Assembly: GCA_039725955.1 (NCBI GenBank)
Contig: CP091034.1
Coordinates: 3,534,001 to 3,598,000 of the forward strand
Source of the DNA: Sinorhizobium sp. B11
Lineage (GTDB): Bacteria > Pseudomonadota > Alphaproteobacteria > Rhizobiales > Rhizobiaceae
DNA length: 64,000 nucleotides
Direction of reading: 5' to 3'
How positions within the stretch are numbered: the first letter of the stretch is position 1; each line of letters begins with the position of its first letter. A model generated the notes under the pieces. It worked only from the letters and a program-made list of their open reading frames with translations. It ran no database searches and was not told the DNA's origin. The position numbers and the translations under genes were made by a program. This document shows positions 26,901 to 34,501 of the stretch, one piece after another.

Positions 26901-27181
26901 ACCGTGACGTTCAAGGCGCCGTCAGACGTTGCCTGGCTGGACATGTAGAGCATGCCCTCGACGCCATTGATCTGTTCTTCGAGCGGTGTGGCCACCGTTT
27001 CGGCAATAACGGACGGGTTTGCGCCGGGATAGGTGGCGTGCACGACGATCGACGGCGGCACGACCTCGGGATATTCGGAGATCGGCAGCGCCCGAAGGCC
27101 GATAAGGCCGGCGACCACGATGAGGACCGAAAGAACACCGGCAAAGACCGGACGGTCGATAAAGAATCTGGATATGTTCAT
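23984..27181 (-). CDS. RND efflux pump inner-membrane permease (AcrB type)
   Basis: This 1065-aa hydrophobe/amphiphile exporter starts MNISRFFIDRPVFAGVLSVL and has the twelve-segment HAE1 arrangement with two large periplasmic loops. The proton-relay aspartates are in GIVVDDAIVVVENVERN (about residues 405-406) and the conserved lysine is in GLSAKNAILIVEF. It pumps drugs or toxic compounds across the envelope with a periplasmic adaptor (the gene before it) and an outer-membrane channel not encoded here. The start at 27181 replaces a frame extension of 21 codons without family similarity. The adaptor gene ends 121 bases upstream. Confidence 0.94.
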   Translation of the reverse strand: MNISRFFIDRPVFAGVLSVLIVVAGLIGLRALPISEYPEVVPPSIVVHATYPGANPSVIAETVATPLEEQINGVEGMLYMSSQATSDGALNVTVTFKLGTDADKAQQLVQNRVSQAEPRLPAEVRALGITTVKSSPDFIMVVNLVSDGDSHDITYLRNYATLNVKDRLARIAGVGQVQVFGAGDYSMRVWIDPQKAAEHNLAASDISNAISSQNVQAAAGIIGASPSQKGVDLQLNVNAQGRLRTPEEFGNIIVKTGANGEITRLRDVARIELGAADYTLRSLLDGKPAVAVAVLQAPGSNAIEIADNVRATMDELQLAMPTGVKYEIVYDTTKFVRASIEKVIDTLLEAIALVVLVVILFLQTWRASIIPLIAVPVSIIGTFAVMYMFGFSINALSLFGLVLAIGIVVDDAIVVVENVERNIEAGLSPRQATYKAMKEVSGPIIAIALVLVAVFVPLAFISGLSGQFYRQFALTIAISTVISAFNSLTLSPALAALLLKGHHAPKDWLTRFMDAIFGWFFRGFNRAFGAGSNAYGKGVGGLVSRKSIVMVIYLALVGATYSIFNTVPGGFVPSQDKQYLIGFAQLPDAASLDRTEDVIKRMTDIALKQPGVANAIAFPGLSINGFTNSSNAGIVFVTLKDFDERKTPDLSGGAIAMALNQKFGAIQDAFIAMFPPPPVNGLGTTGGFKLQIEDRAGLGNQALDEATKAVLAKAYQTPELAGLFSSFQINVPQLYADLDRAKAEQLGVSVTDVFQTLQIYLGSLYVNDFNAFGRTYSVRVQADAKFRAQPEDIGQLKVRSASGQMIPLAALLKVDASTGPERANRYNGFLAADINGGPAPGFSSGQAQAAIEKILHETLPAGIDFEWTDLTYQQILAGNSSVVVFPLALLLVFLVLAAQYESLTLPLAIIMIVPMGVLAALTGVWLTGGDNNIFTQIGLVVLVGLSAKNAILIVEFARELEFEGRTPREAAIEASRLRLRPILMTSMAFIMGVVPLVTSTGAGAEMRAAMGVAVFSGMIGVTFFGIFMTPVFYVLLRRMTGNRPLVQHNDNHPQDEEDHIRVAAE

Positions 27182-27302
27182 TTTAACGCCCTCTCCGGGG
27201 TGAACATGGATGCAAAGTCCCTCGCCGGTGGCTTGAAGGCACACCGGCAGGTCATGTTATCTAGGGAAACGGCCGCCTCCCCGAGGGAAGGAGGCTCAGA
27301 TC

Positions 27303-28493
27303 TTACTGAGCGGTCGCGACCTTCTCTTCCATCTGGGGCGCTACGACGGCGCCCGGACGGATGCGCTGCAGTCCGTTGACGACAATCTTGTCGCCGACAT
27401 TCAAGCCGCCTTCGATCACGCGCTGACCATCGAACAGCGAGCCGAGCTGAATCTGCCGGTAGTTGACCTTGTTCTGGTCGTCGACGACGAAGACGAACTT
27501 CTTGTCCTGGTCGGTGCCGATGGCACGATCACTGATGACGATCTTGTTTTCGGCCTTCGGCTGGCCCATGCGCACCCGCACAAACTGGCCGGGGATCAGC
27601 TTGCCGCCCGGATTGTCGAAGACAGCTCGCACTGCAATCGTGCCGCTGGCCGCATCCACCTCATTATCGACGAGCTGCAGCTTGCCCTTGATCGGCGTTC
27701 CTTCATCGGCAAGCGTACCGATTTCGACCGGGATCTGCTCGACGGCAGGCAGCGCCGCGTCGGTTGCCGGAAGCTCCGAAAGAGCCTTGGTGACCATCTC
27801 TTCGCTTGCATTGAAGCTCGCATAGATCGGTTCGACCGAGACGAGCGTCGTCAGCTCGGGCGAGGCCGAACCGGCCGCAACAATGTTGCCGACCGTCACC
27901 TCGATCTTGCCGATACGGCCGGAAACCGGCGCCTTGACCTGCGTGTAGTCGAGATCCAGCTGCGCGGATTGAAGGGCTGCCTGTGCCGAACGCAGGCTTG
28001 CCTGGGCTTCAGCCAGCGTGCTCTGGCGCTGGTCGAGATCGCTCTGCGAGATCGTCCGGTTGTCCGAAAGACGGCGGCCGCGGTCGAGTTCCGTCTGCGC
28101 CAGGCTGACCTTGGCTTCCGCCGAAGCGACCTGGCCTTGCGCCTGGGAGACGGCCGCCTGATAGGGAGCCGGGTCGATGGCAAACAGCAGATCGCCCTGC
28201 TTGACCAAGGCACCTTCACGGAAATGCACGGACTGGATGGCGCCTCCGACACGGGGGCGAATCTGCACGCGGTCGATAGCCTCGAGACGACCGGAGAAAT
28301 TCTCCCAGTTCGTCACGTCGCGGCTGGCGACGACAGCAACCGTCACCGGCACAGCGGGAGGCTGCGCAGGTTCAGAGGCGGCCGTGGCGGTTGCGCTCAT
28401 CGGCAGTTCGAAAAAGATGGCAGCGGCCGAAATGGACGCAGCAACACCCAGACCGGCGCCCACCAGGGCCCAGCGTTTACTTCTGGACGTCAT
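27303..28493 (-). CDS. RND efflux periplasmic adaptor (membrane fusion protein)
   Basis: This 396-aa protein has an N-terminal membrane segment or signal (about residues 7-29) without lipobox, a biotinyl-lipoyl half-motif RVGGAIQSVHFREGALVKQGDLLFAID, a long helical hairpin (about 110-185, rich in AQ repeats) and the second half-motif VKAPVSGRIGKIEVTVGNIV. Beta-barrel and membrane-proximal domains follow. It links the AcrB-type permease encoded downstream to an outer-membrane channel. It follows the alpha/beta-hydrolase gene by 45 bases. Confidence 0.92.
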   Translation of the reverse strand: MTSRSKRWALVGAGLGVAASISAAAIFFELPMSATATAASEPAQPPAVPVTVAVVASRDVTNWENFSGRLEAIDRVQIRPRVGGAIQSVHFREGALVKQGDLLFAIDPAPYQAAVSQAQGQVASAEAKVSLAQTELDRGRRLSDNRTISQSDLDQRQSTLAEAQASLRSAQAALQSAQLDLDYTQVKAPVSGRIGKIEVTVGNIVAAGSASPELTTLVSVEPIYASFNASEEMVTKALSELPATDAALPAVEQIPVEIGTLADEGTPIKGKLQLVDNEVDAASGTIAVRAVFDNPGGKLIPGQFVRVRMGQPKAENKIVISDRAIGTDQDKKFVFVVDDQNKVNYRQIQLGSLFDGQRVIEGGLNVGDKIVVNGLQRIRPGAVVAPQMEEKVATAQ

Positions 28494-28538
28494 TGGTACT
28501 CTCCTTGCGGCCGAACGGCCGTAAAAATCAGTTCGTTT

Positions 28539-29351
28539 TCAATGCAATTGTGGCTGAACGCTCACGTCCTGAAGAAAATCTCCAAAGTGGCGGCTGACGT
28601 TGCCCTGCCACGTGGAAGTCCCCTCAGATTTTCCGCCGTAAATGGATGGCCAACCTGTCCCGGCGGGGAGAACATGCTGGCGCACGGCAACGCCTGCCTT
28701 CTTCAGGCGAGCGGCGTAACCGATAGTCTCGTCGTGCAGCGGATCATCCTCCGCCGTAAAAATCAGAGCTGGCGCAACACCTGATATCCGTGAGCACAGG
28801 CAGGGCGCAGCATAGGGATGGCAGCCGCCGCCGCTCAGGTAATGGCTCCAGCCTTCCGTCCAGCGCTGGCGCATGCCGATCTTGTCCGCCTTGCGAATGG
28901 AGGATGTTCCCATGAAGGGATCGAGAAGAGGAGAAAGCAGGATCTGGCCGTCGAGCGCATCCGGCATCTGGTCACGCGCCTTCAGCGCGACACCGGCAGC
29001 GACGTTACCACCCGCCTCTTCGCCGGCAACGAAAAGCAGCGACTTACGGTCGCCGAGACCGGCTTTCTTGAGTGCGAGATAGGAAAAGATCGAGAAGGAA
29101 ACTTCGAGCGCCTTCGGAAAAACATTGCCCGAAAGCGTGCTGTAATCGGCAGAAACGACGATCGCGCCGGCTTTTGCGAGGCTGCTTGCAATCGGGCGAT
29201 CGGCATTCGGGTCCTTGTCGAGAAACGCCCCGCCGTGCAGATATAGCACGATTGGCGGCCCCTTGCCGAAGTCGGCACCCATGTAGACGCGCGCAGAAAC
29301 GGGGCCAGCGGCCACCTTTTCCAACACCATGTCTTTGATCTCGGGCACCAT
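28539..29351 (-). CDS. Alpha/beta-hydrolase of the HSL group lacking catalytic Ser
   Basis: This 270-aa protein has the oxyanion-hole motif LYLHGGAFL of the hormone-sensitive-lipase group. The nucleophile elbow, normally GDSAGG, reads GEEAGG, so the catalytic Ser is replaced by Glu. The acid is kept (TAEDDPLHDE), but the region where the catalytic His should be reads LPAGTGWPS without His. Classical ester hydrolysis is therefore unlikely; it may bind a ligand or have a changed chemistry. It is the first gene of the RND operon and is divergent from a LysR gene (166-base gap). The start at 29351 gives the family N-terminus. Confidence 0.8.
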   Translation of the reverse strand: MVPEIKDMVLEKVAAGPVSARVYMGADFGKGPPIVLYLHGGAFLDKDPNADRPIASSLAKAGAIVVSADYSTLSGNVFPKALEVSFSIFSYLALKKAGLGDRKSLLFVAGEEAGGNVAAGVALKARDQMPDALDGQILLSPLLDPFMGTSSIRKADKIGMRQRWTEGWSHYLSGGGCHPYAAPCLCSRISGVAPALIFTAEDDPLHDETIGYAARLKKAGVAVRQHVLPAGTGWPSIYGGKSEGTSTWQGNVSRHFGDFLQDVSVQPQLH

Positions 29352-29517
29352 CGTCACTATCTCTTGCTGCCTACCACACCTCGACAGACAACGCCTGTCT
29401 CTTGCATTTTGCACCAAAAAGATATTGTTATTCAAATCGGGGAATAAGAAGCGATATCGCGATAACACTATTCCGAATCCTGAACAATGTTGCAACGCAA
29501 ACTGCGGAATTGAACCG

Positions 29518-30429
29518 ATGGATCAGCTCTCGGCAATGCGCGTCTTCATCCGCGTGGTGGAGACGGGCAATTTCACCCGCGCCGCCGACATGCTCGCCAT
29601 GCCCAAGGCGACGGTGACCAATCTCATTCAGGGGCTGGAGGCGCACCTGCGTACCAAGCTCCTCAACCGCACCACCCGCCGCGTGATGGTGACGACGGAC
29701 GGCGCGCTTTACTACGAACGCGCTGCGCAGATCATTTCCGAGCTCGAGGAGCTGGACGGCAGTCTCTCAAACTCACAGAGCCTGCCGACGGGCAGGCTGC
29801 GCGTCGAGATGGCCGGCGCCTTTGCCGATTCCATCCTGGTGCCCGCGCTCTGTGATTTCTACGAGCGTTATCCCGATATCCGCATCGACCTCGGCGTCGG
29901 CGACCGCACCGTCGACTATCTCGCCGAAAACGTTGACTGCGCGTTGCGCGCCGGCACGCCGGCTGATCAGTCGCTGATCGCCAGGCGCGTCTCGGAAATC
30001 GAAATGATCACCTGCGCCGCACCGCTCTATGTGGAGAAATTCGGCCTGCCGCAGCGGCCGGAAGAGCTTGAAACGGAACACTATTCGGTCAATTACTTCC
30101 GCGCTCAGAACAATCGCACGGTGCCTTTCGAATTCCGCAAGGGCAATGAGACCATCGAGGTCAATCCGCGCTATATCGTCTCCGTTAACGACAGCCGCAC
30201 CTACATGACCGCAGCACTCGCCGGCCTCGGTCTCGCCCAGATCCCGATCTTCATGGCCCGTGAGCCGCTGGCGAAGGGAGAACTGGTGCAGACCCTGACG
30301 GAATGGACGCGCGAGTCGCTGCCGCTCTACGTTGTCTATCCCCCGAACCGGCATCTCAGCAACAAGGTCCGTGTCTTCGTTGATTGGCTGGTGAAACTGC
30401 TGGCGGACGCCAAGCTCAACGCTCGCTGA
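29518..30429 (+). CDS. LysR-family regulator of the RND efflux operon
   Basis: This 303-aa protein starts MDQLSAMRVFIRVVETGNFT with the winged helix-turn-helix (about residues 1-60, TRAADMLAMPKATVTNLIQGLEAHLRTKLLNRTTRRV) and a LysR substrate-binding domain (about 90-295) of the group that ends with PPNRHLSNKVRVFVDWL. Genes of this family commonly regulate the divergent neighbour, here the hydrolase-adaptor-permease operon, from the shared 166-base gap. The inducer is unknown. The frame is open upstream of the ATG but shows no similarity. Confidence 0.9.
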   Translation: MDQLSAMRVFIRVVETGNFTRAADMLAMPKATVTNLIQGLEAHLRTKLLNRTTRRVMVTTDGALYYERAAQIISELEELDGSLSNSQSLPTGRLRVEMAGAFADSILVPALCDFYERYPDIRIDLGVGDRTVDYLAENVDCALRAGTPADQSLIARRVSEIEMITCAAPLYVEKFGLPQRPEELETEHYSVNYFRAQNNRTVPFEFRKGNETIEVNPRYIVSVNDSRTYMTAALAGLGLAQIPIFMAREPLAKGELVQTLTEWTRESLPLYVVYPPNRHLSNKVRVFVDWLVKLLADAKLNAR

Positions 30430-30452
30430 CAAACGCCGCCACAAAAGAAAAC

Positions 30453-30485
30453 GGCCCGTGATGGGAGGGATAACCGTCACGGGCC
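30453..30485 (-). terminator. Bidirectional hairpin downstream of LysR and SDR genes
   Basis: A nine-base perfect stem (GGCCCGTGA / TCACGGGCC) lies between the convergent LysR and SDR genes. On the minus strand it is followed by GTTTTCTTTTG, a better terminator tail than the plus-strand TTAAT. Confidence 0.7.
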
Positions 30486-30508
30486 TTAATCTGATGTCTG
30501 AAACTGAA

Positions 30509-30542
30509 GGCCTGTCGCACCGCAGGAAAGGCGCGGCAGGCC
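30509..30542. repeat. Second inverted repeat in the LysR-SDR gap
   Basis: GGCCTG and CAGGCC with flanking CGC/GCG form a second hairpin 24 bases after the first. Neither side carries a clear T-run. Confidence 0.45.
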
Positions 30543-30668
30543 CTGGAGTGGAGGTCGGGAGGCCGGCGACGATTTGCCGTCTTCCTCCGTCCAATCTGAT
30601 ATAGGTGCGCTTAGCCGGATAGTAAGAGGCAGCACCAAAGAGGCCGTTCACAACTTTGCGACAGGCGG

Positions 30669-31571
30669 TTATCTGTTGACAACGGGCTTCAGCAGATCCT
30701 CGATGCCGATGCGGCGGAAGAGCTCGGCACGCACGCGGTCGGCAACGCCGTTGACAATTTCCGCACCGTCTTCCGACGGATCGATATGGGTGCGGAACGG
30801 GCGCTTGCCGAAGGGCATATTCACCACATCGACGATCGCGGTCGCAACGGAAGCAGCATCCGCGTCGGCAGGTTCAAGCGAGGCAAGGCCCTTCAGCGCC
30901 TGGTCCGGCACGCCCTTATAGGGACCGTCATTATATTCTGCAGCTCGAGCCGTATCGGCGGGCGAACCGGAATGGGCGAAGTGGTTCGTGCCCTTGGTGA
31001 AGGCACCGGGAACGATGATTGCCGTTTCGATGCCCCAGCGGGTCAGTTCACTGGCATAGGAGACGGCAAGCGAGTCCATGGCGGCTTTGGCGGCGAAATA
31101 GGGAGCAAGGTATGGAGGTGTGCCGCCGCGAGTGGACGAGGAGGAAACCCAGACGACGAGACCCCTGCCCCGGTTGCGCAGGTGCGGCAGCACAGCGCGG
31201 TTCACACGCTGGGTCGACAGCACGTTGATGTCAAAAAGCTCGGCATATTGCTCAGGCGTGAAGGCCTCGGCCGGACCGAAGGACATATGGCCCGCATTGT
31301 GGATGATCGTATCGATGTGCCCCTCAGCGGAAATCACCTTGGCAATGCCTGCTTCGACGGAAGCATCGGACGCGACATCCAGTTCGACAGCCTTGAGATC
31401 GACACTGTTCTCTTTCGAGAAGGCTTCGACGGCCTCGACCTGCGGCCGGTTACGGCCTTCTGTTTCGCGCATCGAGGCATAGACGGTGTGGCCGGCCTTG
31501 GCGAGCGCACGGGCGGTAAGAGAGCCGAAGCCGCTGGAAGCACCGGTGATGACGATGACTTGCTTGCTCAT
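30669..31571 (-). CDS. Short-chain dehydrogenase/reductase (300 aa)
   Basis: This 300-aa classical SDR has the nucleotide motif TGASSGFGSLTARAL, the structural motif HNAGHMSFG and the catalytic S...YxxxK as WVSSSSTRGG and PYFAAKAAMDS. The C-terminal extension after about residue 215 is longer than the 250-residue norm and fits the SDR group that acts on large or lipophilic alcohols/ketones. It follows a second SDR gene on the same strand (120-base gap with tandem repeats), and both are divergent from a LysR gene. The substrate is unknown. Confidence 0.87.
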   Translation of the reverse strand: MSKQVIVITGASSGFGSLTARALAKAGHTVYASMRETEGRNRPQVEAVEAFSKENSVDLKAVELDVASDASVEAGIAKVISAEGHIDTIIHNAGHMSFGPAEAFTPEQYAELFDINVLSTQRVNRAVLPHLRNRGRGLVVWVSSSSTRGGTPPYLAPYFAAKAAMDSLAVSYASELTRWGIETAIIVPGAFTKGTNHFAHSGSPADTARAAEYNDGPYKGVPDQALKGLASLEPADADAASVATAIVDVVNMPFGKRPFRTHIDPSEDGAEIVNGVADRVRAELFRRIGIEDLLKPVVNR

Positions 31572-31589
31572 GATCCTGTTCCTTCTACT

Positions 31590-31640
31590 CGAGTGGGTTG
31601 GCTATTCGAGTGGGTTGGCTGTTCGAATGGGGTTGATTGA
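31590..31640. repeat. Three tandem 17-bp repeats between two SDR genes
   Basis: The unit CGAGTGGGTTGGCTATT occurs at 31590-31606, almost identically at 31607-31623 and more loosely at 31624-31640. It lies in the leader of the 30669-31571 SDR gene, ending 19 bases before its start codon. Confidence 0.8.
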
Positions 31641-31691
31641 AACAATGCGAGGGAGGAGCGTGGCGGCGCCCTCGCCGCCACGAAATCTGCG

Positions 31692-32432
31692 TCAGACCAT
31701 GCCGCCATTGGCACGCAGCACCTGACCGTTGATCCAGGCGCCGTCAGGGCCGGCGAGGAAGGCAACCACAACGGCGATATCCTCAGGCGTGCCGAGGCGT
31801 TCGAGCGGGTTTGCCTTTGCAAGGCGATCGATCAGCTCATCGGACTTGCCATTGAGGAAGAGATCAGTGCCCGTCGGGCCGGGAGCGACCGTGTTGACGG
31901 TGATCTGGCGGCCGCGCATCTCCTTGGAGAGGATGGCGCCCATGGTCTCGACGGCAGCCTTCGTTGCGGCATAGACGCTATAGGTTTCCGGCTTCAGGCC
32001 GACGACCGAGCTCGAGAAGTTGATGACCCGGCCACCGTCACGCAGGCGCTTGGCAGCCTCGCGCAGCGTATTGAACGTGCCCTTGAGGTTGACGCTGATC
32101 TGGCGGTCGAAGCTTGCATCGTCGACATCGGCAAGGCGCGACAGCAGCATGATGCCGGCATTGTTGACGAGGACGTCGACACCGCCGAAGGCTGCCTCTG
32201 CCGCGTCGAACATGCGGCGCACAGCCTCGGCATCGGCCACATCGCCCTGTGCCGTCAGCGCCTTGCCGCCGGCCTTCTCGATCTTCTGGGCCAGGTCTTC
32301 AGCAAGGGCAGCGTTGCCGGCGTAGTTGATGACGACGGTAAAGCCGTCCTTGGCGAGACGTTCAGCAATCGAAGCACCGATGCCGCGGGAGGCGCCGGTT
32401 ACGAGAGCGACCTTGTTTTGATTGGCAGACAT
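31692..32432 (-). CDS. Short-chain dehydrogenase/reductase (246 aa)
   Basis: This 246-aa classical SDR has TGASRGIGASIAERLA, NNAGIMLLSRL, the catalytic Ser in INFSSSVVG and YAATKAAVETM, with the C-terminal DIAVVVAFLAGPDGAWINGQVLRANGG of FabG-like reductases. It is divergent from a LysR gene at 32553 with a 120-base gap and upstream of another SDR on the same strand. The pair is likely induced together. The substrate is not evident. Confidence 0.9.
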   Translation of the reverse strand: MSANQNKVALVTGASRGIGASIAERLAKDGFTVVINYAGNAALAEDLAQKIEKAGGKALTAQGDVADAEAVRRMFDAAEAAFGGVDVLVNNAGIMLLSRLADVDDASFDRQISVNLKGTFNTLREAAKRLRDGGRVINFSSSVVGLKPETYSVYAATKAAVETMGAILSKEMRGRQITVNTVAPGPTGTDLFLNGKSDELIDRLAKANPLERLGTPEDIAVVVAFLAGPDGAWINGQVLRANGGMV

Positions 32433-32552
32433 TTTCTTCTCCTTTGCTTCGGCGCCTCAGCGCCCTTTCGATGAGGAGAGGATGCCCCTTTATGTCTTGC
32501 GGATAATCAGCCATTATTCGGCATCACTATCCGGGAAACGCGAACAAATTAG

Positions 32553-33467
32553 ATGGACAGATTTGATGCCATGCGGGTCTTTTCCCGCGTCGTGGAGCGC
32601 CGCAGCTTCACGCTTGCCGCAGAAGATACCGGCCTCCCGCGCTCGACCGTGACGGACGCGGTCAAGCAACTTGAGGCGCGCCTCGGCGCGCGCCTGCTTC
32701 AGCGCACCACCCGTCATGTCAGCCCGACGCTCGATGGCGAAGCCTACTACCAGCGTTGTCTGTCGATCCTTGCCGATATCGAGGAGGCTGAAGGCGCCTT
32801 TGCCGGCGCCAAGCCGAAAGGCCTGCTGCGGGTCGACGTGCACGGCACGCTGGCCCGCCATTTCGTATTGCCGAGCCTGCCGTCGTTTCTGGAGACCTAT
32901 CCCGATATCGAATTCTACATGAGCGAAGGCGACCGGCTGGTGGACCTGGTGCGCGAAGGCATCGACTGCGTGCTGCGCGTTGGCGTACCGCAGGATAGCG
33001 ACATGGTCGCCCGGCGCGTCGCCATGCTGGACGAGATCACACTGGCCTCTCCCTCTTATATCGCCGCTTTCGGCAAGCCTGACCACCCGGAGAGGCTGGA
33101 TACACACCGCATGGTCGGCTTCCGCGCGACGGGCAGCGCCGGCCCGCTGCCGCTGGAATTCATCGTCGATGGCAGCGTGCGCAACATCACCATTCCCGCG
33201 ACCGTCACCGTCAATGCCGCCGAAAGCTATATTTCCGCTGCCCGCATGGGCCTCGGCATGATCCAGATCCCGCGCTACCACGCCGAACAGGATCTGGCCG
33301 CTGGTAGCCTCGTTCACGTGCTCGCCAATTTTCCGCCGACGCAGACGCCTGTCTCGTTGCTCTACCCGCGAAACCGCCAGCTTTCGCCGCGCGTGCGCGT
33401 TTTCATCGACTGGCTGGTGAAGGTCTTTGCTCGACAAACCGCCGAAAACGCGGTTCACTCATATTAG
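32553..33467 (+). CDS. LysR-family regulator divergent from the SDR genes
   Basis: This 304-aa protein has the LysR winged helix (MDRFDAMRVFSRVVERRSFTLAAEDTGLPRSTVTDAVKQLEARL) and substrate-binding domain, ending RNRQLSPRVRVFIDWLVKVF. It is similar in layout to the LysR at 29518 and of the same subgroup. The divergent arrangement with the SDR gene suggests direct control through the 120-base gap. The effector is unknown. Confidence 0.9.
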   Translation: MDRFDAMRVFSRVVERRSFTLAAEDTGLPRSTVTDAVKQLEARLGARLLQRTTRHVSPTLDGEAYYQRCLSILADIEEAEGAFAGAKPKGLLRVDVHGTLARHFVLPSLPSFLETYPDIEFYMSEGDRLVDLVREGIDCVLRVGVPQDSDMVARRVAMLDEITLASPSYIAAFGKPDHPERLDTHRMVGFRATGSAGPLPLEFIVDGSVRNITIPATVTVNAAESYISAARMGLGMIQIPRYHAEQDLAAGSLVHVLANFPPTQTPVSLLYPRNRQLSPRVRVFIDWLVKVFARQTAENAVHSY

Positions 33468-33486
33468 CATTTTCGGAGAAAGAGAT

Positions 33487-33801
33487 ATGGCACTCAGCGA
33501 TATCATCGTCTATCAGGCCGACGAAGGCTTCATCGTCGAATTCGGCGGCGAAGGGGAAGACAGGATTGCGGTGACACTGCGCGAAGCGCCCGATCTTACC
33601 CCCGACAATGCCATCGCCAAAGCCAGGGCACTGATGACCTTGGCTTTAGAGCCCGTTCACGGAGATAGCGCCCGCAGCAAGGATCCAGCCCTGCTGGAGG
33701 AAGAGCTGAACGAAGGCCTGGAGGATTCCTTCCCGGCAAGCGACCCGGTTTCCGTCACCGTTTCCTCCATTCCCATGCGCGATCCGAATACCGGCCACTA
33801 G
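33487..33801 (+). CDS. Small acidic protein, unknown function
   Basis: This 104-aa protein starts MALSDIIVYQADEGFIVEFG and ends with the acidic motif LLEEELNEGLEDSFPASDPVSVT, a motif common in small proteins of rhizobia. No signal peptide or membrane segment is visible. GGAGAAAGAG precedes the ATG, 19 bases after the LysR stop, so it may be co-transcribed. I do not assign a function. Confidence 0.7.
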   Translation: MALSDIIVYQADEGFIVEFGGEGEDRIAVTLREAPDLTPDNAIAKARALMTLALEPVHGDSARSKDPALLEEELNEGLEDSFPASDPVSVTVSSIPMRDPNTGH

Positions 33802-33870
33802 ATCTGCATCGGTATCTATTGCCGATGCCGTGAGGGCCAGGACGTTCCGGCTGGCGGATCATCGAAGGGG

Positions 33871-34485
33871 ATGGTATCGCCAGTCTCCATGAGCATCGAG
33901 ACGATCAATGGCGCGATCGGCGCCGGCCCGCTTGCCGGGGAGAGCCTGCGCCAGTTCTTCGAACGCGATGCGATCGAGGTCGCCCGCGATCTGCTCGGCT
34001 GCTACCTCATGGTCAATGACGCGGGCGGACGGATCACCGAAACCGAAGCCTATTACCCGGACGACGAGGCGTCTCACAGTTTCCGGGGACCGACCAAGCG
34101 CAACGGCGCCATGTATGGCCGTCCGGGAAATGTCTATATCTACCGCATCTATGGCATGTACTGGTGCCTGAACTTCGTCTGCACGCCGGGCTCGGCAGCG
34201 CTGATCCGTGCCTTGGAGCCGGAAACCGGACTGGCCGCCATGGCGGAAAGGCGCGGCACAGATGTGCTCACACAGTTCTGCAGCGGTCCGGGAAAACTCT
34301 GCCGGGCGCTCGGCATCGATATCGCCATCAACGACCGGATGCTCGACCAGCCGCCCTATGCGATCTCGCCATCCGCGCCTGTTCCGATCGTCTCGGGCAA
34401 GCGGATCGGCATTACGAAAAATGCCGAAGCACCGTGGCGCTTCGGCATTCAGGGATCGCGATTCCTGAGCAAACCGTTCCGCTGA
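33871..34485 (+). CDS. 3-methyladenine DNA glycosylase (AAG/MPG family)
   Basis: This 204-aa protein matches the alkyladenine glycosylase family. It has FFERDAIEVARDLLGCYLMV, the catalytic Glu in ITETEAYYPDDEASHSFRGPT, the DNA-intercalating region KRNGAMYGRPGNVYIYRIYGMYWCLN, and CSGPGKLCRALGI. It excises alkylated purines in base excision repair. The start is uncertain: the ATG at 33871 abuts AAGGGG with no spacing and the ATG at 33889 (MSIETING) is 18 bases away. It stands between the small acidic gene and the convergent emrB-like gene. Confidence 0.88.
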   Translation: MVSPVSMSIETINGAIGAGPLAGESLRQFFERDAIEVARDLLGCYLMVNDAGGRITETEAYYPDDEASHSFRGPTKRNGAMYGRPGNVYIYRIYGMYWCLNFVCTPGSAALIRALEPETGLAAMAERRGTDVLTQFCSGPGKLCRALGIDIAINDRMLDQPPYAISPSAPVPIVSGKRIGITKNAEAPWRFGIQGSRFLSKPFR

Positions 34486-34501
34486 CGCGGAGGCTGCAAC
34501 G

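Noticed and set aside
24560..27379. A 939-aa frame opposite the RND permease
   Set aside because: It is the antisense reading of a strongly conserved transporter gene, rich in Arg/Asp/His as expected for a shadow frame.
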